A stretch of 39,525 nucleotides of DNA from a virus. The position numbers were made by a program, and so were the translations under genes. This document shows, piece after piece, positions 1 to 6,953 of this stretch. The notes under the pieces were generated by a model. The model did no database searches. It saw only the letters and a list, made by a program, of their open reading frames with translations, and was not told where the DNA came from. The first letter of the stretch is position 1. Each line of letters opens with the position of its first letter. Location: the IMG/VR virus record IMGVR_UViG_3300034140_000003, positions 1 to 39,525 of that record; one strand, 5' to 3'.

Positions 1-156
1 ATCCGTTCGACAAGTTCGACAAGGTCCGGACTCACCCCCGCGAGTGCCCCGTGCTCCTTGGCCCAGGCGAGGGCTGATTCCGACTTCGGCGGCAGGGCAA
101 CGACGAAGTTTTGCTGCACCGCGACGTTCTGGGCCCGCGCGCCGTAGCCGAGCGCC
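1..156. repeat. Terminal overlap, copy 1
   Basis: The first 156 bases recur at the right end of the window with a single mismatch (A at 30, G at 39399). The repeat lies inside the small terminase gene and the reading frame continues perfectly across the join, so this is the closing overlap of a circular or circularly permuted molecule of about 39,369 bp. A physical direct terminal repeat is possible, but a repeat lying within a coding frame makes circular closure more likely. Confidence 0.9.
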
Positions 157-566
157 TTGACGGACATGTCGACTGCTTTGAGCGCAGCGTCGAGGGATTG
201 GGTGGCCTCGAGCTTTTCCAACACGATATCCAGGCTCTTCGCCGCCACGGCCCGCAGTCGCTCGTCAATCGACAGCACCAGCGATGGGTCGATCACATCC
301 GATTTCCGCTGCGCCAGCCGCGCCTGAAACGCGTCGGAGTTGAGAATCCGGCTGACCCAGGGTGCGGTGTAGCCGAAGTGTTTGGCAAGTGTTCCTTGGC
401 TCACCCCCGGCGTGCTGATGATCAAGTCAATCATCGCGTCATGGGTGTACTTTACCCGATCAATCGCGAGGGCTGCGCTGGCCGTGCCCTGAAGCGGGGG
501 AGATTGCCGGGCAACGTGGGCGGCGTGTGCTGTGACGAACTGTTCCGTGGCGGCTGCGTGGTCCAT
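1..566 (-). CDS. terS: Terminase small subunit, N-terminal part (cut by window start)
   Basis: The first 188 codons of a 192-residue protein lie here; the last residues (Asp-Gln-Lys and stop) are read from the right end after circular closure. Residues about 45-90 form a helix-turn-helix (ISTPGVSQGTLAKHFGY) followed by an Ala-rich helical region, as in small terminases that bind the packaging site and load the large subunit. The ATG is preceded by AAAAGGACC at good spacing. It is the first gene of the leftward late block, followed by a 65-aa gene and the large terminase with stop/start overlaps. The identification rests on the HTH, the size and the position directly upstream of terL. No N-terminal extension is needed, and palindrome 641-670 lies upstream. 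Confidence 0.8.
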   Translation of the reverse strand, partial: MDHAAATEQFVTAHAAHVARQSPPLQGTASAALAIDRVKYTHDAMIDLIISTPGVSQGTLAKHFGYTAPWVSRILNSDAFQARLAQRKSDVIDPSLVLSIDERLRAVAAKSLDIVLEKLEATQSLDAALKAVDMSVKALGYGARAQNVAVQQNFVVALPPKSESALAWAKEHGALAGVSPDLVELVER

Positions 567-640
567 TTTTGGTCCTTTTCTGTTCCGGCCAGTCTTGCGC
601 GGCGTCATAGGTCCGTCAAGCACGAATTGCGCAGGGAAGT

Positions 641-670
641 TGTGTATGTTATGAAACCATAATCTGCCCA
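641..670 (-). promoter_or_regulatory. 30-bp palindromic operator, copy 1
   Basis: Matches TGTGT-N3-TTATG-N4-CATAA-N3-ACACA except that the right outer block is GCCCA. It lies 75 bp ahead of the small terminase ATG. CATAA occurs on both strands, so it could carry a -10 in either direction. Read leftward there is no -35 match at the right distance. Confidence 0.75.
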
Positions 671-963
671 ATTTTTAGAGTCACTTGTGATTCAGTAAGG
701 TTAAAGGGGTATCCCCGGAAATCGCGGTCAACCACCATCCCCCTTCCAATTCGTTTCCTTCTAATCCGTCGTCAGGGGATGAGAGTCAAAAATCGGCCAC
801 GCACGGGGAGGTGGTATACGACTAAACACCCCGCACAGCGCACCCCCGCCTGCCGCAGACCCACCCCCCATGGTCTTGGTGGCCTGGTCAGGGACAAGGA
901 AAACGCGGTGTTGTTGGCACGCAACATGGCTGACAGGGGAGGAGGCCGAGGGTTTGTCCCTAG

Positions 964-991
964 TTGACACGATCATCAGCCATGCCATAAT
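964..991 (+). promoter_or_regulatory. Sigma70-type early promoter
   Basis: TTGACA (964-969), a 16-bp spacer and CATAAT (986-991), about 50 bp before the first rightward gene. The same architecture precedes that gene's paralogue at 3760. Confidence 0.7.
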
Positions 992-1043
992 TCAATCACA
1001 CCACGGCAATGGGCTGCGGTGACAACCTAACGAGGTGAATGAC

Positions 1044-1568
1044 ATGGCTACCAAACAATCAACGATCACGACAACAACCCTGGTCGGCCCAAATGACAAC
1101 GACTATGGGCTCAAATTGACGTTTGACAATGGGCAATCCCTGGAACTTTATGTCGGCCAATTAGATGCGGGCGTGGCACGACAGGCCCTGTTGCACGGGC
1201 TGAAACAAAAGTTAGTCGATGCCGCTGCGATCTCACGGAATACGGATACGGGCCGCGCGGCATCCACCGATGACAAATACAATGCGGTGAAGGAGGTCTA
1301 TGATCGGTTGGTGTCGGGCCAATGGAATAAGACCCGCGAGGGCGGTGGTGGCGCCGGTGCAGGTGGATTGTTGTTCCGCGCCCTGGTTCGCATGTACCCG
1401 AAAAAGACGGAAGGGGATTTGCGTACATACCTCGACGGGTTGGATGATAAGCAACAAGCGGCGTTGCGGAAAAACCCGAAGGTCGCCGCCGTGATCGCGG
1501 AGATCCGTGCGGAATCTGCCAAACCCGATGATGACGCGGATGATTTGCTCGCGGAATTGGAAGGGTGA
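1044..1568 (+). CDS. Early protein, paralogue A (unknown function)
   Basis: This 174-residue protein is not a family I recognise. It is visibly paralogous to the 192-residue product of 3760-4338. Shared segments in order are a beta-type region with a [RT]-[LF]-[DT]-[FN]-NG pattern, L-x-x-G-x-W-x-x-x-(R/K)E-x-x-G, (K/R)ALV followed by a helix, ALR(K/N)NPK(V/I), and an acidic C-terminus D-x-L-L-x-E-L. The centre contains a Gly-rich loop (GGGGAGAGG). ATG at 1044 is chosen over GTG at 1035 because GAGGTG sits 7 bases before it. A strong promoter at 964 makes it the first rightward, probably earliest, gene. The acidic end recurs in a third early protein (8363-8587). Takeover or regulation is plausible but unproven. 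Confidence 0.75.
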   Translation: MATKQSTITTTTLVGPNDNDYGLKLTFDNGQSLELYVGQLDAGVARQALLHGLKQKLVDAAAISRNTDTGRAASTDDKYNAVKEVYDRLVSGQWNKTREGGGGAGAGGLLFRALVRMYPKKTEGDLRTYLDGLDDKQQAALRKNPKVAAVIAEIRAESAKPDDDADDLLAELEG

Positions 1569-1577
1569 TTGACCATC

Positions 1578-1739
1578 ATGGGAAAGCCGAACGCAAAAAG
1601 CGAACATGATGCGAATTGGGAACTTGTCCGGCGCACGGGTTGGGAGGTCGGGAAAGGCTGGACACGACCGCCACCGCGACGCCCACGGTTTCGGGCCCGA
1701 TGGATGGCAACCCTACGCCGTATGGGGCTGATTCGATAG
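1578..1739 (+). CDS. Small basic protein, 53 aa (unknown)
   Basis: Begins 9 bp after the preceding stop and encodes 53 residues, very rich in Arg and Trp, with a PPPRRPRFRARW stretch near residue 31. The ribosome site is weak (GGAAGGG is 13 or more bases upstream). A good terminator follows 25 bp after the stop, so the transcript covers it. It is plausibly a small nucleic-acid-binding phage peptide. The weak start signal and short length leave real doubt. Confidence 0.45.
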   Translation: MGKPNAKSEHDANWELVRRTGWEVGKGWTRPPPRRPRFRARWMATLRRMGLIR

Positions 1740-1764
1740 GATACTGACCACTGATCAGCGCATG

Positions 1765-1790
1765 ACACCACCCTAACCCGGTGGTGTTTT
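1765..1790 (+). terminator. Rho-independent terminator
   Basis: Perfect 8-bp stem ACACCACC/GGTGGTGT around a 7-base loop, ending in a T run. It closes the first early transcription unit. Confidence 0.75.
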
Positions 1791-1809
1791 CGCTTGTGGG
1801 GGCGGTGTA

Positions 1810-1839
1810 TGCGCGGGTTATGGATTCATAACATACACA
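1810..1839 (+). promoter_or_regulatory. 30-bp palindromic operator, copy 2
   Basis: TGCGC-GGG-TTATG-GATT-CATAA-CAT-ACACA. It lies just after the terminator and before the long non-coding block. No -35 match is present at the correct distance. Confidence 0.75.
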
Positions 1840-2463
1840 TATCGGGCGGGTGGGGGCAGCTCGGACGTTTCCCGGCCAACCCCGTCGTTTCCCGATGCCC
1901 CGCCAACCCCCCAAATCGGGCCGTGGCGCGGTTTCCGTGACCAGCTCGCCACCCACGTATCCCCGGCCTATTCCGTTGCCTATTTACCCGGGTTTATCAT
2001 ATTTCCATTATTTCCCCGGATTTAGCAATATGCCCCCCGGAATACGGCGGAAGATCCCCGATTGGCTGTTGAGATGCAGCCCCCCCATACTTCCCCTCTC
2101 GTGATGTGTCGTGACGTATTGGGATATTGAGTCCATTGGGATTTTTTTTTTATTTAAGACCTCACACACAAGGGAGGAAGTGGGGTGTCTGCGTCTCAAC
2201 GACGAATCGGGGAATTACGGGGGGATTCCGGGCAACCCTCGAACACATTCCGGGCATATGGATTGATATACGGGTAAATGGGGATAATTCCCGGTAAATC
2301 TTGCAAATGAGTTATTGACAGCCCCGGGGATATCCGCACAATTGATATAGGCATGGAGGTCGGCTGGGGAGTTTTGGGGATGATTTTACCGGGAATTTGG
2401 CTTATACCCGTTCAACCTTACTGACCACATGCTATTGCCATCATCAATTTTGGAGTACTGACC
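1840..2463. other. Non-coding block with GC-skew reversal (candidate replication origin)
   Basis: No convincing gene lies in these 624 bp. A hand count gives about 50 G and 93 C on the + strand for 1861-2100, but about 78 G and 45 C for 2161-2400, with a T10 run (2142-2151) at the switch. Inverted copies TTCCCGGTAAATC (2288-2300) and GATTTTACCGGGAA (2382-2395) flank the promoter at 2315. Short CCGGG-centred words recur. Skew reversal, an AT-rich easily melted tract and repeats fit a replication origin, but this is inference. Confidence 0.4.
2315..2342 (+). promoter_or_regulatory. Sigma70-type promoter
   Basis: TTGACA, a 16-bp spacer and CACAAT, about 120 bp before the GTG start at 2464. It lies between the two arms of an inverted repeat. 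Confidence 0.5.
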
Positions 2464-2898
2464 GTGAAATTAACTAAAACAGAGCAAGTTTTTTCCGCAA
2501 TGTTTCGTAAGGCAGTTGAGGAAGATTTGCATATCACGTGCCCGGACAAGGCCATTGCGGAGAACACACGGTTTCAAGCATACGCCTTTGCGCGAAAAAT
2601 GCGGACGAAATTAGCACCGGATGATGAACTGGTCTTTGCGATTGACTCGGTTTCTCTATCTGTAGAGGAAAATATATTAGTGGCCCGAGGGAAAATGAAA
2701 TATGAGGGCTTGCAGGCTATCATGGCCCAGCTTGGCGGGGAAGGGGGCTTGGTGGAGTGGGCGGGGCAGACTCAAGAAGATAGGGAAATTGAAGAATCAA
2801 GCGCCCGGATGATGGAGATGTTAGCGGGGTCGCCGACAGAGGGGGCAGGAGCAACTGCCCGGCCAGTTAATCCATACTACACCCGGGAGGTCGTGTAA
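2464..2898 (+). CDS. Early protein, 144 aa (unknown)
   Basis: No family recognised. The predicted product is mixed alpha/beta for residues 1-95, with an acidic helix (QTQEDREIEESSARMMEM) near 107-124 and a disordered end. It starts with GTG preceded by TTGGAG at 8-base spacing. The next gene starts inside its stop (TAATG), so the two are translationally coupled. The first half is more A/T-rich than its neighbours, which suggests a different origin. Confidence 0.75.
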   Translation: MKLTKTEQVFSAMFRKAVEEDLHITCPDKAIAENTRFQAYAFARKMRTKLAPDDELVFAIDSVSLSVEENILVARGKMKYEGLQAIMAQLGGEGGLVEWAGQTQEDREIEESSARMMEMLAGSPTEGAGATARPVNPYYTREVV

Positions 2899-3236
2899 TG
2901 GCCTCGGAAAAGCCGAAGGTCTTGTCGGCCTATCCGGTTTGGTTCGCGCAAATCTTCGGCGGGCTGGTGCTTGGGGTGCCGAAGGAAATTGGCCTATACC
3001 CGCCAACGCCGGAGGGGCGGCGCGGGGTGCTGAACCAACAACGGCTTGTGCGGCAGTACCGGGCATCGCTTCGAAAATACCCCACGCACCCGCACGCGGA
3101 ACTTGAACGGCAATATAAGATAGTCGCGGAGGTTCGGAAACTCCCCACGGGATGGTCAACGGTCAACCTTATCGCCCACCCGAAACAATCACCAACTGAG
3201 GAGGTAATGGCATCATGGCACAATTCTATAGTCTGA
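2898..3236 (+). CDS. Early protein, 112 aa (unknown)
   Basis: No family recognised. The N-terminus holds a hydrophobic aromatic patch (YPVWFAQIFGGLVLG, residues 12-26), probably core rather than membrane; a basic middle follows. Start and stop overlap both neighbours: TAATG at the front, and 22 bases shared with the next gene at the back. The overlap supports a real co-translated string. Confidence 0.7.
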   Translation: MASEKPKVLSAYPVWFAQIFGGLVLGVPKEIGLYPPTPEGRRGVLNQQRLVRQYRASLRKYPTHPHAELERQYKIVAEVRKLPTGWSTVNLIAHPKQSPTEEVMASWHNSIV

Positions 3237-3619
3237 CTAACCTGACCACCGGGATTCCGGGGATGGATGCGGTACGGCAGCGGATTGTCGCCAATAGTGG
3301 GAACTCCCGCATGGCTGTGGCACGGGACTATATCGGCCGGAAGTTACGGGAATTGCTCCCCGCGCATCAATTTATCAGTTACGAAGCACCGCAGGGGGAT
3401 TTTCAGTACCTGTCCCTGGTCGGCTCGATCCTGCAGGGGATCGGTTGGGGCGGGCACAAGGCGTTTTGCATCACGTTCGAACGCCGGCAGCCGGACGGGT
3501 ACCTCATCCAGGGGTATTTCGCGTCTGCGGACCTTCAACTTGTCCAAGAACAAGCGGTGCTGCGGGAAGCCGAAGGGTGGAAAATCCTTCGGCGGTCATG
3601 GGTGATTTGTCATAAGTAG
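3215..3619 (+). CDS. Early protein, 134 aa (unknown)
   Basis: No family recognised. A basic helical N-terminal half (residues 15-50) is followed by a compact beta-rich part with many aromatic residues (GGHKAFCITFE, GYLIQGYF). The ATG follows GAGGAGG, one of the strongest ribosome sites in the region. It is the last gene before the promoter for paralogue B. Confidence 0.75.
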   Translation: MAQFYSLTNLTTGIPGMDAVRQRIVANSGNSRMAVARDYIGRKLRELLPAHQFISYEAPQGDFQYLSLVGSILQGIGWGGHKAFCITFERRQPDGYLIQGYFASADLQLVQEQAVLREAEGWKILRRSWVICHK

Positions 3620-3632
3620 TACGAATCCCCGC

Positions 3633-3660
3633 TTGACAGCTCGCATGCCTGCTGCATAAT
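3633..3660 (+). promoter_or_regulatory. Sigma70-type early promoter
   Basis: TTGACA (3633-3638), a 16-bp spacer and CATAAT (3655-3660). Same layout as the promoter of paralogue A at 964. Confidence 0.75.
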
Positions 3661-3759
3661 CAATCCATCGACACCGTGTTTGGGGCATACCGGCAAGCAC
3701 CCCTAACGGAACGTCGATTAATCAACAATTGCCTGCCAACGCCTATCTGGAGAAAAACC

Positions 3760-4338
3760 ATGGCTACTACGAAAAAGCAAGAACCACAAATCGAAACCGT
3801 GACGATGGAGGACAGCACCGCTGATCGCCCGCACATCGTGGAATTTGCCGGCAAGCGCAAGCTGCTCAAATCCGCATCCGTGACGGAAGATGGCCAAGTG
3901 CAAGTTCGCCTGGACTTCCGCAACGGCGCCACGCGACTGTTCACCGTCCCCGCTAACCTGATGGCGAAGTTCGCTGCCCACGGTGCGGAACAAAAGCTGG
4001 GCGATGAGATCGCTGGGTTGGAAGATGTTGAGGATTGTGTTATTGCGATTGATGAGTTGATCGACCGTTTGTATAACGGCGACTGGACTCAACGCAAGGA
4101 ATCCAATGGCCTGGCCGGAACCTCGGTGTTGGTCAAAGCCCTGGTCGAAGTCTTCGGCAAGACCGTGGAACAGATCAAGGTGTTCCTCAAGGACAAGAGC
4201 CACGCGGAAAAGGTTGCCCTGCGCAACAACCCCAAGATCAAGCCCACGGTCGAGAAGATCGAAGCGGAAAAGGCTGTTCGCGGTAGCAAGGTCAACACCG
4301 ATGCGTTGTTGGGTGAGCTGGACGACTTGGCGGTCTGA
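3760..4338 (+). CDS. Early protein, paralogue B (unknown function)
   Basis: This 192-residue protein is the paralogue of the 1044-1568 product. Aligned features are VRLDFRNG near residue 47, LYNGDWTQRKE near 110, KALVEVFGKTVEQIKVFL near 130, ALRNNPKI near 154 and an acidic end (DALLGELDDL). It has a longer charged N-terminus. ATG at 3760 is chosen over an upstream in-frame start at 3676 because CTGGAGAAAAACC directly precedes it. It has its own near-consensus promoter, implying high early expression. The function is unknown; small size, strong promoters and duplication suggest a host-takeover or abundant nucleic-acid-associated role. Confidence 0.8.
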   Translation: MATTKKQEPQIETVTMEDSTADRPHIVEFAGKRKLLKSASVTEDGQVQVRLDFRNGATRLFTVPANLMAKFAAHGAEQKLGDEIAGLEDVEDCVIAIDELIDRLYNGDWTQRKESNGLAGTSVLVKALVEVFGKTVEQIKVFLKDKSHAEKVALRNNPKIKPTVEKIEAEKAVRGSKVNTDALLGELDDLAV

Positions 4339-4522
4339 GGAGGTAGACGGCCCCCGGCTTCGACCGGGCTAGTGTCAAGTCTGTTTTCAAATTGCCGGTC
4401 ATGTCAACGAGCAAGCAGGCTTGACAACCTCCTGGGCACGAGGAAAAACTGCAACGCCAAGGGACGGTCCCGGCCTGTCAAGGATGGTAAATTGAATGAC
4501 CCCGAGGAAAGACTCGGTTGCG

Positions 4523-4559
4523 CAACCCCGACTGGAGTGTCTTCTAGTCGGGGTTGTTT
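4523..4559 (+). terminator. Rho-independent terminator
   Basis: Perfect 11-bp stem CAACCCCGACT/AGTCGGGGTTG with a 12-base loop, followed by TTTC. The T run is short, so efficiency may be moderate. Confidence 0.65.
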
Positions 4560-4587
4560 CACTTGGGGGGTTGGGGTTAGTGCTTGG

Positions 4588-4616
4588 TTGACGTGTGTGG
4601 GTTATGGTGGCATAAT
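4588..4616 (+). promoter_or_regulatory. Sigma70-type promoter under the operator
   Basis: TTGACG (4588-4593), a 17-bp spacer and CATAAT (4611-4616). The palindrome 4594-4623 starts at the base after the -35 and covers the spacer and -10. A protein bound there should block RNA polymerase. Confidence 0.7.
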
Positions 4617-4623
4617 ATACACA
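4594..4623 (+). promoter_or_regulatory. 30-bp palindromic operator, copy 3
   Basis: TGTGT-GGG-TTATG-GTGG-CATAA-TAT-ACACA, an exact match to all four conserved blocks. The geometry relative to TTGACG and CATAAT is identical to copy 4 at 8299. Confidence 0.85.
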
Positions 4624-4662
4624 TATTGCGAACCATCCCGGACACGCACTAGGAGACACCCT

Positions 4663-5202
4663 ATGCCACACGGCACACCCAACGCGTTTGAACTTGAACA
4701 AGACGCGCAACTCGAGGACTTGCTTGACGCCCCTGCACGGAAACCCCAGCCGGATGCAGCAGAACCGGACGAGCCGGATGCCGATTTCGACGACCTCAAC
4801 GCCCTGCTTGCCGAATCCCTCACGACCGTCAAGGAAACCGCCGAGGCCAAGATCGCCCGCGAACGCCTCAAACGCGGCGGGATCACGGCTGAGGAACGTC
4901 GGGCCGATGCCGAACGCATCGCGGCTTGGGAGGCGAAGCACGAATGGCTGGACGTGGCCAATGTTGGCCAATTCTCCCGGTTTTCATGCGGCTGCGGAAC
5001 TTCCTACACCGTGTTCACTCAACTCATGGTCCGTCAGCGCCATCGCCACCTGCGCGATAGCTTCCGCTGGCAGCAGCAACAAACCGCCCAAGCGGCCCTG
5101 CCGAATGAAACGGTCATCGCGGATTATCCGGTCAAGACCTGCGCGGGCTGTGCGGATAGTAAAGGTTGGATCATGGCCCACGCAACGGAGTGGAAGTTTT
5201 GA
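4663..5202 (+). CDS. Acidic, coiled-coil, zinc-ribbon-like early protein
   Basis: 179 residues in three parts: an acidic low-complexity N-terminus (1-50, with DDLNALLAESL), a charged coiled coil (55-90) and a C-terminal part with C109-x-C111 and C160-x2-C163, which could bind one zinc. Between the cysteine pairs lies an Arg/His/Gln-rich segment (RQRHRHLRDSFRWQQQQ) that could contact nucleic acid. ATG at 4663 has AGGAGAC upstream. It is the first gene behind the operator-controlled promoter, so it is a candidate for autoregulation. No family recognised. Confidence 0.75.
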   Translation: MPHGTPNAFELEQDAQLEDLLDAPARKPQPDAAEPDEPDADFDDLNALLAESLTTVKETAEAKIARERLKRGGITAEERRADAERIAAWEAKHEWLDVANVGQFSRFSCGCGTSYTVFTQLMVRQRHRHLRDSFRWQQQQTAQAALPNETVIADYPVKTCAGCADSKGWIMAHATEWKF

Positions 5203-5204
5203 TC

Positions 5205-5429
5205 ATGTTACCAGACGCCTCTACCCCAAATGCGCAAGACTACCGATACGGTTCCTTTTGGGTCTTGACCTTTCTTTGCCTCACCCTTCTTTTAATCTGG
5301 TTTGGCGCCATGCAACTGGAGTACGAAGCCCAACGCCGACAGGAATGCGAACGGTTGTCGGACCAAATGGCTTGGAACCCGGACACGGATACATGCGTGG
5401 TCAAGCCACTGCCTGGATTGAAGTACTAA
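5205..5429 (+). CDS. Small membrane protein, 74 aa
   Basis: One clear transmembrane segment (residues about 16-36, FWVLTFLCLTLLLIWFGAM) is followed by a charged tail with two cysteines. It starts 2 bp after the previous stop. The early position suggests a host-envelope or exclusion role rather than lysis, but nothing proves this. Confidence 0.65.
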   Translation: MLPDASTPNAQDYRYGSFWVLTFLCLTLLLIWFGAMQLEYEAQRRQECERLSDQMAWNPDTDTCVVKPLPGLKY

Positions 5430-5462
5430 CCCCTTTCCCTCACCCACCAAAGGACCACCCCC

Positions 5463-5705
5463 ATGATTACTTCCCTCACAGTTTGGCAAGCCACAGACGG
5501 CACACAATTTCCCACAGAAGACGACGCGATCCGATATGAACGAAAACAATCAGTGCTCGATTTCCTGGAAATCAAAGCCGCTGTCTTCACATCGAAAGAC
5601 GCGCAGGACCTCGTTCTCTTAATCCTCAACTACCTCGCCCAACCCGGGTCACCTGTCAAGATCGACTACCTCAACTCTCCGGAGCCTAAAAATGCCAAAG
5701 CCTAA
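5463..5705 (+). CDS. Small phage protein, 80 aa (unknown)
   Basis: The N-terminus (WQATDGTQFPTEDDAIRYE) has a pattern often seen in short phage proteins: a beta hairpin ending in a DG-x-x-F-x-t motif, then a helix with A-x-x-YE. Function is unknown. Its 3' end overlaps the next gene by 14 bp. Confidence 0.65.
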   Translation: MITSLTVWQATDGTQFPTEDDAIRYERKQSVLDFLEIKAAVFTSKDAQDLVLLILNYLAQPGSPVKIDYLNSPEPKNAKA

Positions 5706-5958
5706 GAAAATCATGCGGCCTGTGCGGAAGAACCTGTCCTTCCCGGAGGACCTCGCCGCCCGCGTTGATCTCATGCTGTACTCTGAACTTGAGCAAAAGA
5801 TTCCTCACGGGGCTTGGCAAGGGTTTTTAATGGGATTGATGCGGGAGTATTTTGCAAAGGTGGATGCGGGGAAAAGTGTTCAGATGATAGTAGACCTTCC
5901 ACCTGAACATAAAATCCCTATGAATTCCGATGCTTTTGAAGATGCGGATAAATCATGA
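5692..5958 (+). CDS. Ribbon-helix-helix-like small protein, 88 aa
   Basis: A basic N-terminus leads into a strand (VRKNLSFPEDLAARVD) and two helices, a layout resembling ribbon-helix-helix DNA-binding proteins, where RKNLSFP would be the DNA-contacting strand. The family assignment is by pattern only. It overlaps both neighbours (14 bp at the front, ATGA at the back). It is one possible reader of the palindromic operators, although ribbon-helix-helix sites are usually shorter. Confidence 0.6.
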   Translation: MPKPKKIMRPVRKNLSFPEDLAARVDLMLYSELEQKIPHGAWQGFLMGLMREYFAKVDAGKSVQMIVDLPPEHKIPMNSDAFEDADKS

Positions 5959-6158
5959 AACTACTCATCCTCGCCACAATCTCCCTTGCCTTAGCCGTCA
6001 GCGCCGGTTGTTGGCTCATAACCGGACAGAGCTGGTGGACGCCCGTCGGCACGGGGTTTGGGGAAAGCTTTCGAGGTCTGGCATTGGTTTGCCTGCACCT
6101 TATCGGCATTCCGGTCAGTTTGTTTTTGAGCCTAGCGGCTTGGGAGGCGGGGGAATGA
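5955..6158 (+). CDS. Small membrane protein with two hydrophobic segments, 67 aa
   Basis: Hydrophobic segments lie at about 2-23 and 41-61, joined by a short Trp/Gly loop. An SAGC sequence at 16-19 resembles a lipobox only weakly (Ser at -3). ATGA overlaps occur at both ends. Unknown function. Confidence 0.6.
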   Translation: MKLLILATISLALAVSAGCWLITGQSWWTPVGTGFGESFRGLALVCLHLIGIPVSLFLSLAAWEAGE

Positions 6159-6505
6159 CTAACACTACAGCAACAGCAGTCACTTTACTAGACGACCTTG
6201 CTAAATGGGAATCCCATGTGCGTCGCTATGATGTGAAAGGTGCCTGCAACCCATTAGCAAACACTTTACAACAGGCCCGCGAAGCACTGCGCGCCCAGAC
6301 CACTGGCGCGGAGCCAGCGGAAGTTAATCTACCGCAAACCGTGGCAGACGCCCCCATCTGGAACTCCATTCAAATCGCCAGTTGGATTGGTAGTCAACTT
6401 ATGCACGAGCCTGCCATGTTCGAACGGGCAACTGTTTGTAAGTTCGTTCGGTCATTGGGGCGACACCCAACGCTGCTCAAGCACTCCCCCAAGGACCCCT
6501 TATAA
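6155..6505 (+). CDS. Hypothetical protein, 116 aa
   Basis: Helical protein with a conserved-looking segment near residues 17-46 (WESHVRRYDVKGACNPLAN). ATG at 6155 overlaps the previous stop (ATGA), which fixes the start over longer frames; its own stop overlaps the next start (TAATG). No family recognised. Confidence 0.65.
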   Translation: MTNTTATAVTLLDDLAKWESHVRRYDVKGACNPLANTLQQAREALRAQTTGAEPAEVNLPQTVADAPIWNSIQIASWIGSQLMHEPAMFERATVCKFVRSLGRHPTLLKHSPKDPL

Positions 6506-6720
6506 TGGCCGCTTACCAATGCCTCAACTGTGGGCAGATCGAATGCAGTGGGGAAACCTGCTGCCCTTTCCCCTTTCTATTCCGCATCAACGACATGCCC
6601 AGCGAAATTCTCCGGCTCCGCGCGGGTCTGCAATACTTTGTCGACCGTGTTGATGCTGGGGAGATCCAATCCCGCACAACATACGCTAAGTTCAAAGAAC
6701 TTCTAAAGATTCGATCATGA
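6505..6720 (+). CDS. Small Cys-rich protein, 71 aa
   Basis: The N-terminus has C6-x2-C9-x4-C14-x4-C19-C20, a possible zinc site. A helical part (residues 34-68) follows. TAATG coupling at the front and ATGA at the back support expression. Function unknown. Confidence 0.6.
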   Translation: MAAYQCLNCGQIECSGETCCPFPFLFRINDMPSEILRLRAGLQYFVDRVDAGEIQSRTTYAKFKELLKIRS

Positions 6721-6953
6721 CCCTTACAACAACCTCCAGTATCCTCACCTCTTATATCTGTCTCCTCCGAGCCCATGACTGGCAGTTCGAATTCTCCGAT
6801 GATCATCGGGTGTACCGAGCTGGCCGGGCAGCCCTCGCCACCCTCCGTATCGCACAAAAACAATGCGACACTTCCGGCGAGATCTGGAACACCTATGCCC
6901 CGGAGGGTTACAAGCTCCCAACTTACGACAACACGAAAGCAGAAACAAAATGA
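6717..6953 (+). CDS. Hypothetical protein, 78 aa
   Basis: Helical protein containing HDWQFEFSDDHRVYRAG and then a helix of Arg, Ala and Gln. It overlaps the genes on both sides by ATGA. No family recognised. Its stop fixes the helicase start downstream. Confidence 0.6.
   Translation: MTLTTTSSILTSYICLLRAHDWQFEFSDDHRVYRAGRAALATLRIAQKQCDTSGEIWNTYAPEGYKLPTYDNTKAETK

Larger units (their letters stand above)
567..1043. other. Divergent control region between late and early arms
   Basis: No convincing gene is present; the open frames on both strands lack ribosome sites and are Pro/Arg-rich. The region holds a 30-bp palindrome (641-670) facing the terminase block and a sigma70-type promoter (964-991) facing the early genes. 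The stretch 671-960 shows nothing I can name. Confidence 0.7.
4339..4662. other. Intergenic control region
   Basis: No gene is supported. It contains a weak GC hairpin (about 4350-4370) without a T run, a terminator (4523-4559) and a palindrome-overlapped promoter (4588-4623) that serves the next block. Confidence 0.65.

Noticed and set aside
761-988. Open frames on both strands in the divergent region
   Set aside because: No ribosome sites, Pro/Arg/Gly-rich nonsense composition, and they overlap the promoter at 964.
2100-2160. T10 run (2142-2151) as a terminator
   Set aside because: No stable stem precedes it on either strand; it fits better as an easily melted tract in the candidate origin.
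4688-5539. A 283-codon frame overlapping three smaller genes
   Set aside because: It is a shadow frame, Pro/Ser/Arg-rich. The overlapped genes have ribosome sites, linked starts and better motifs.
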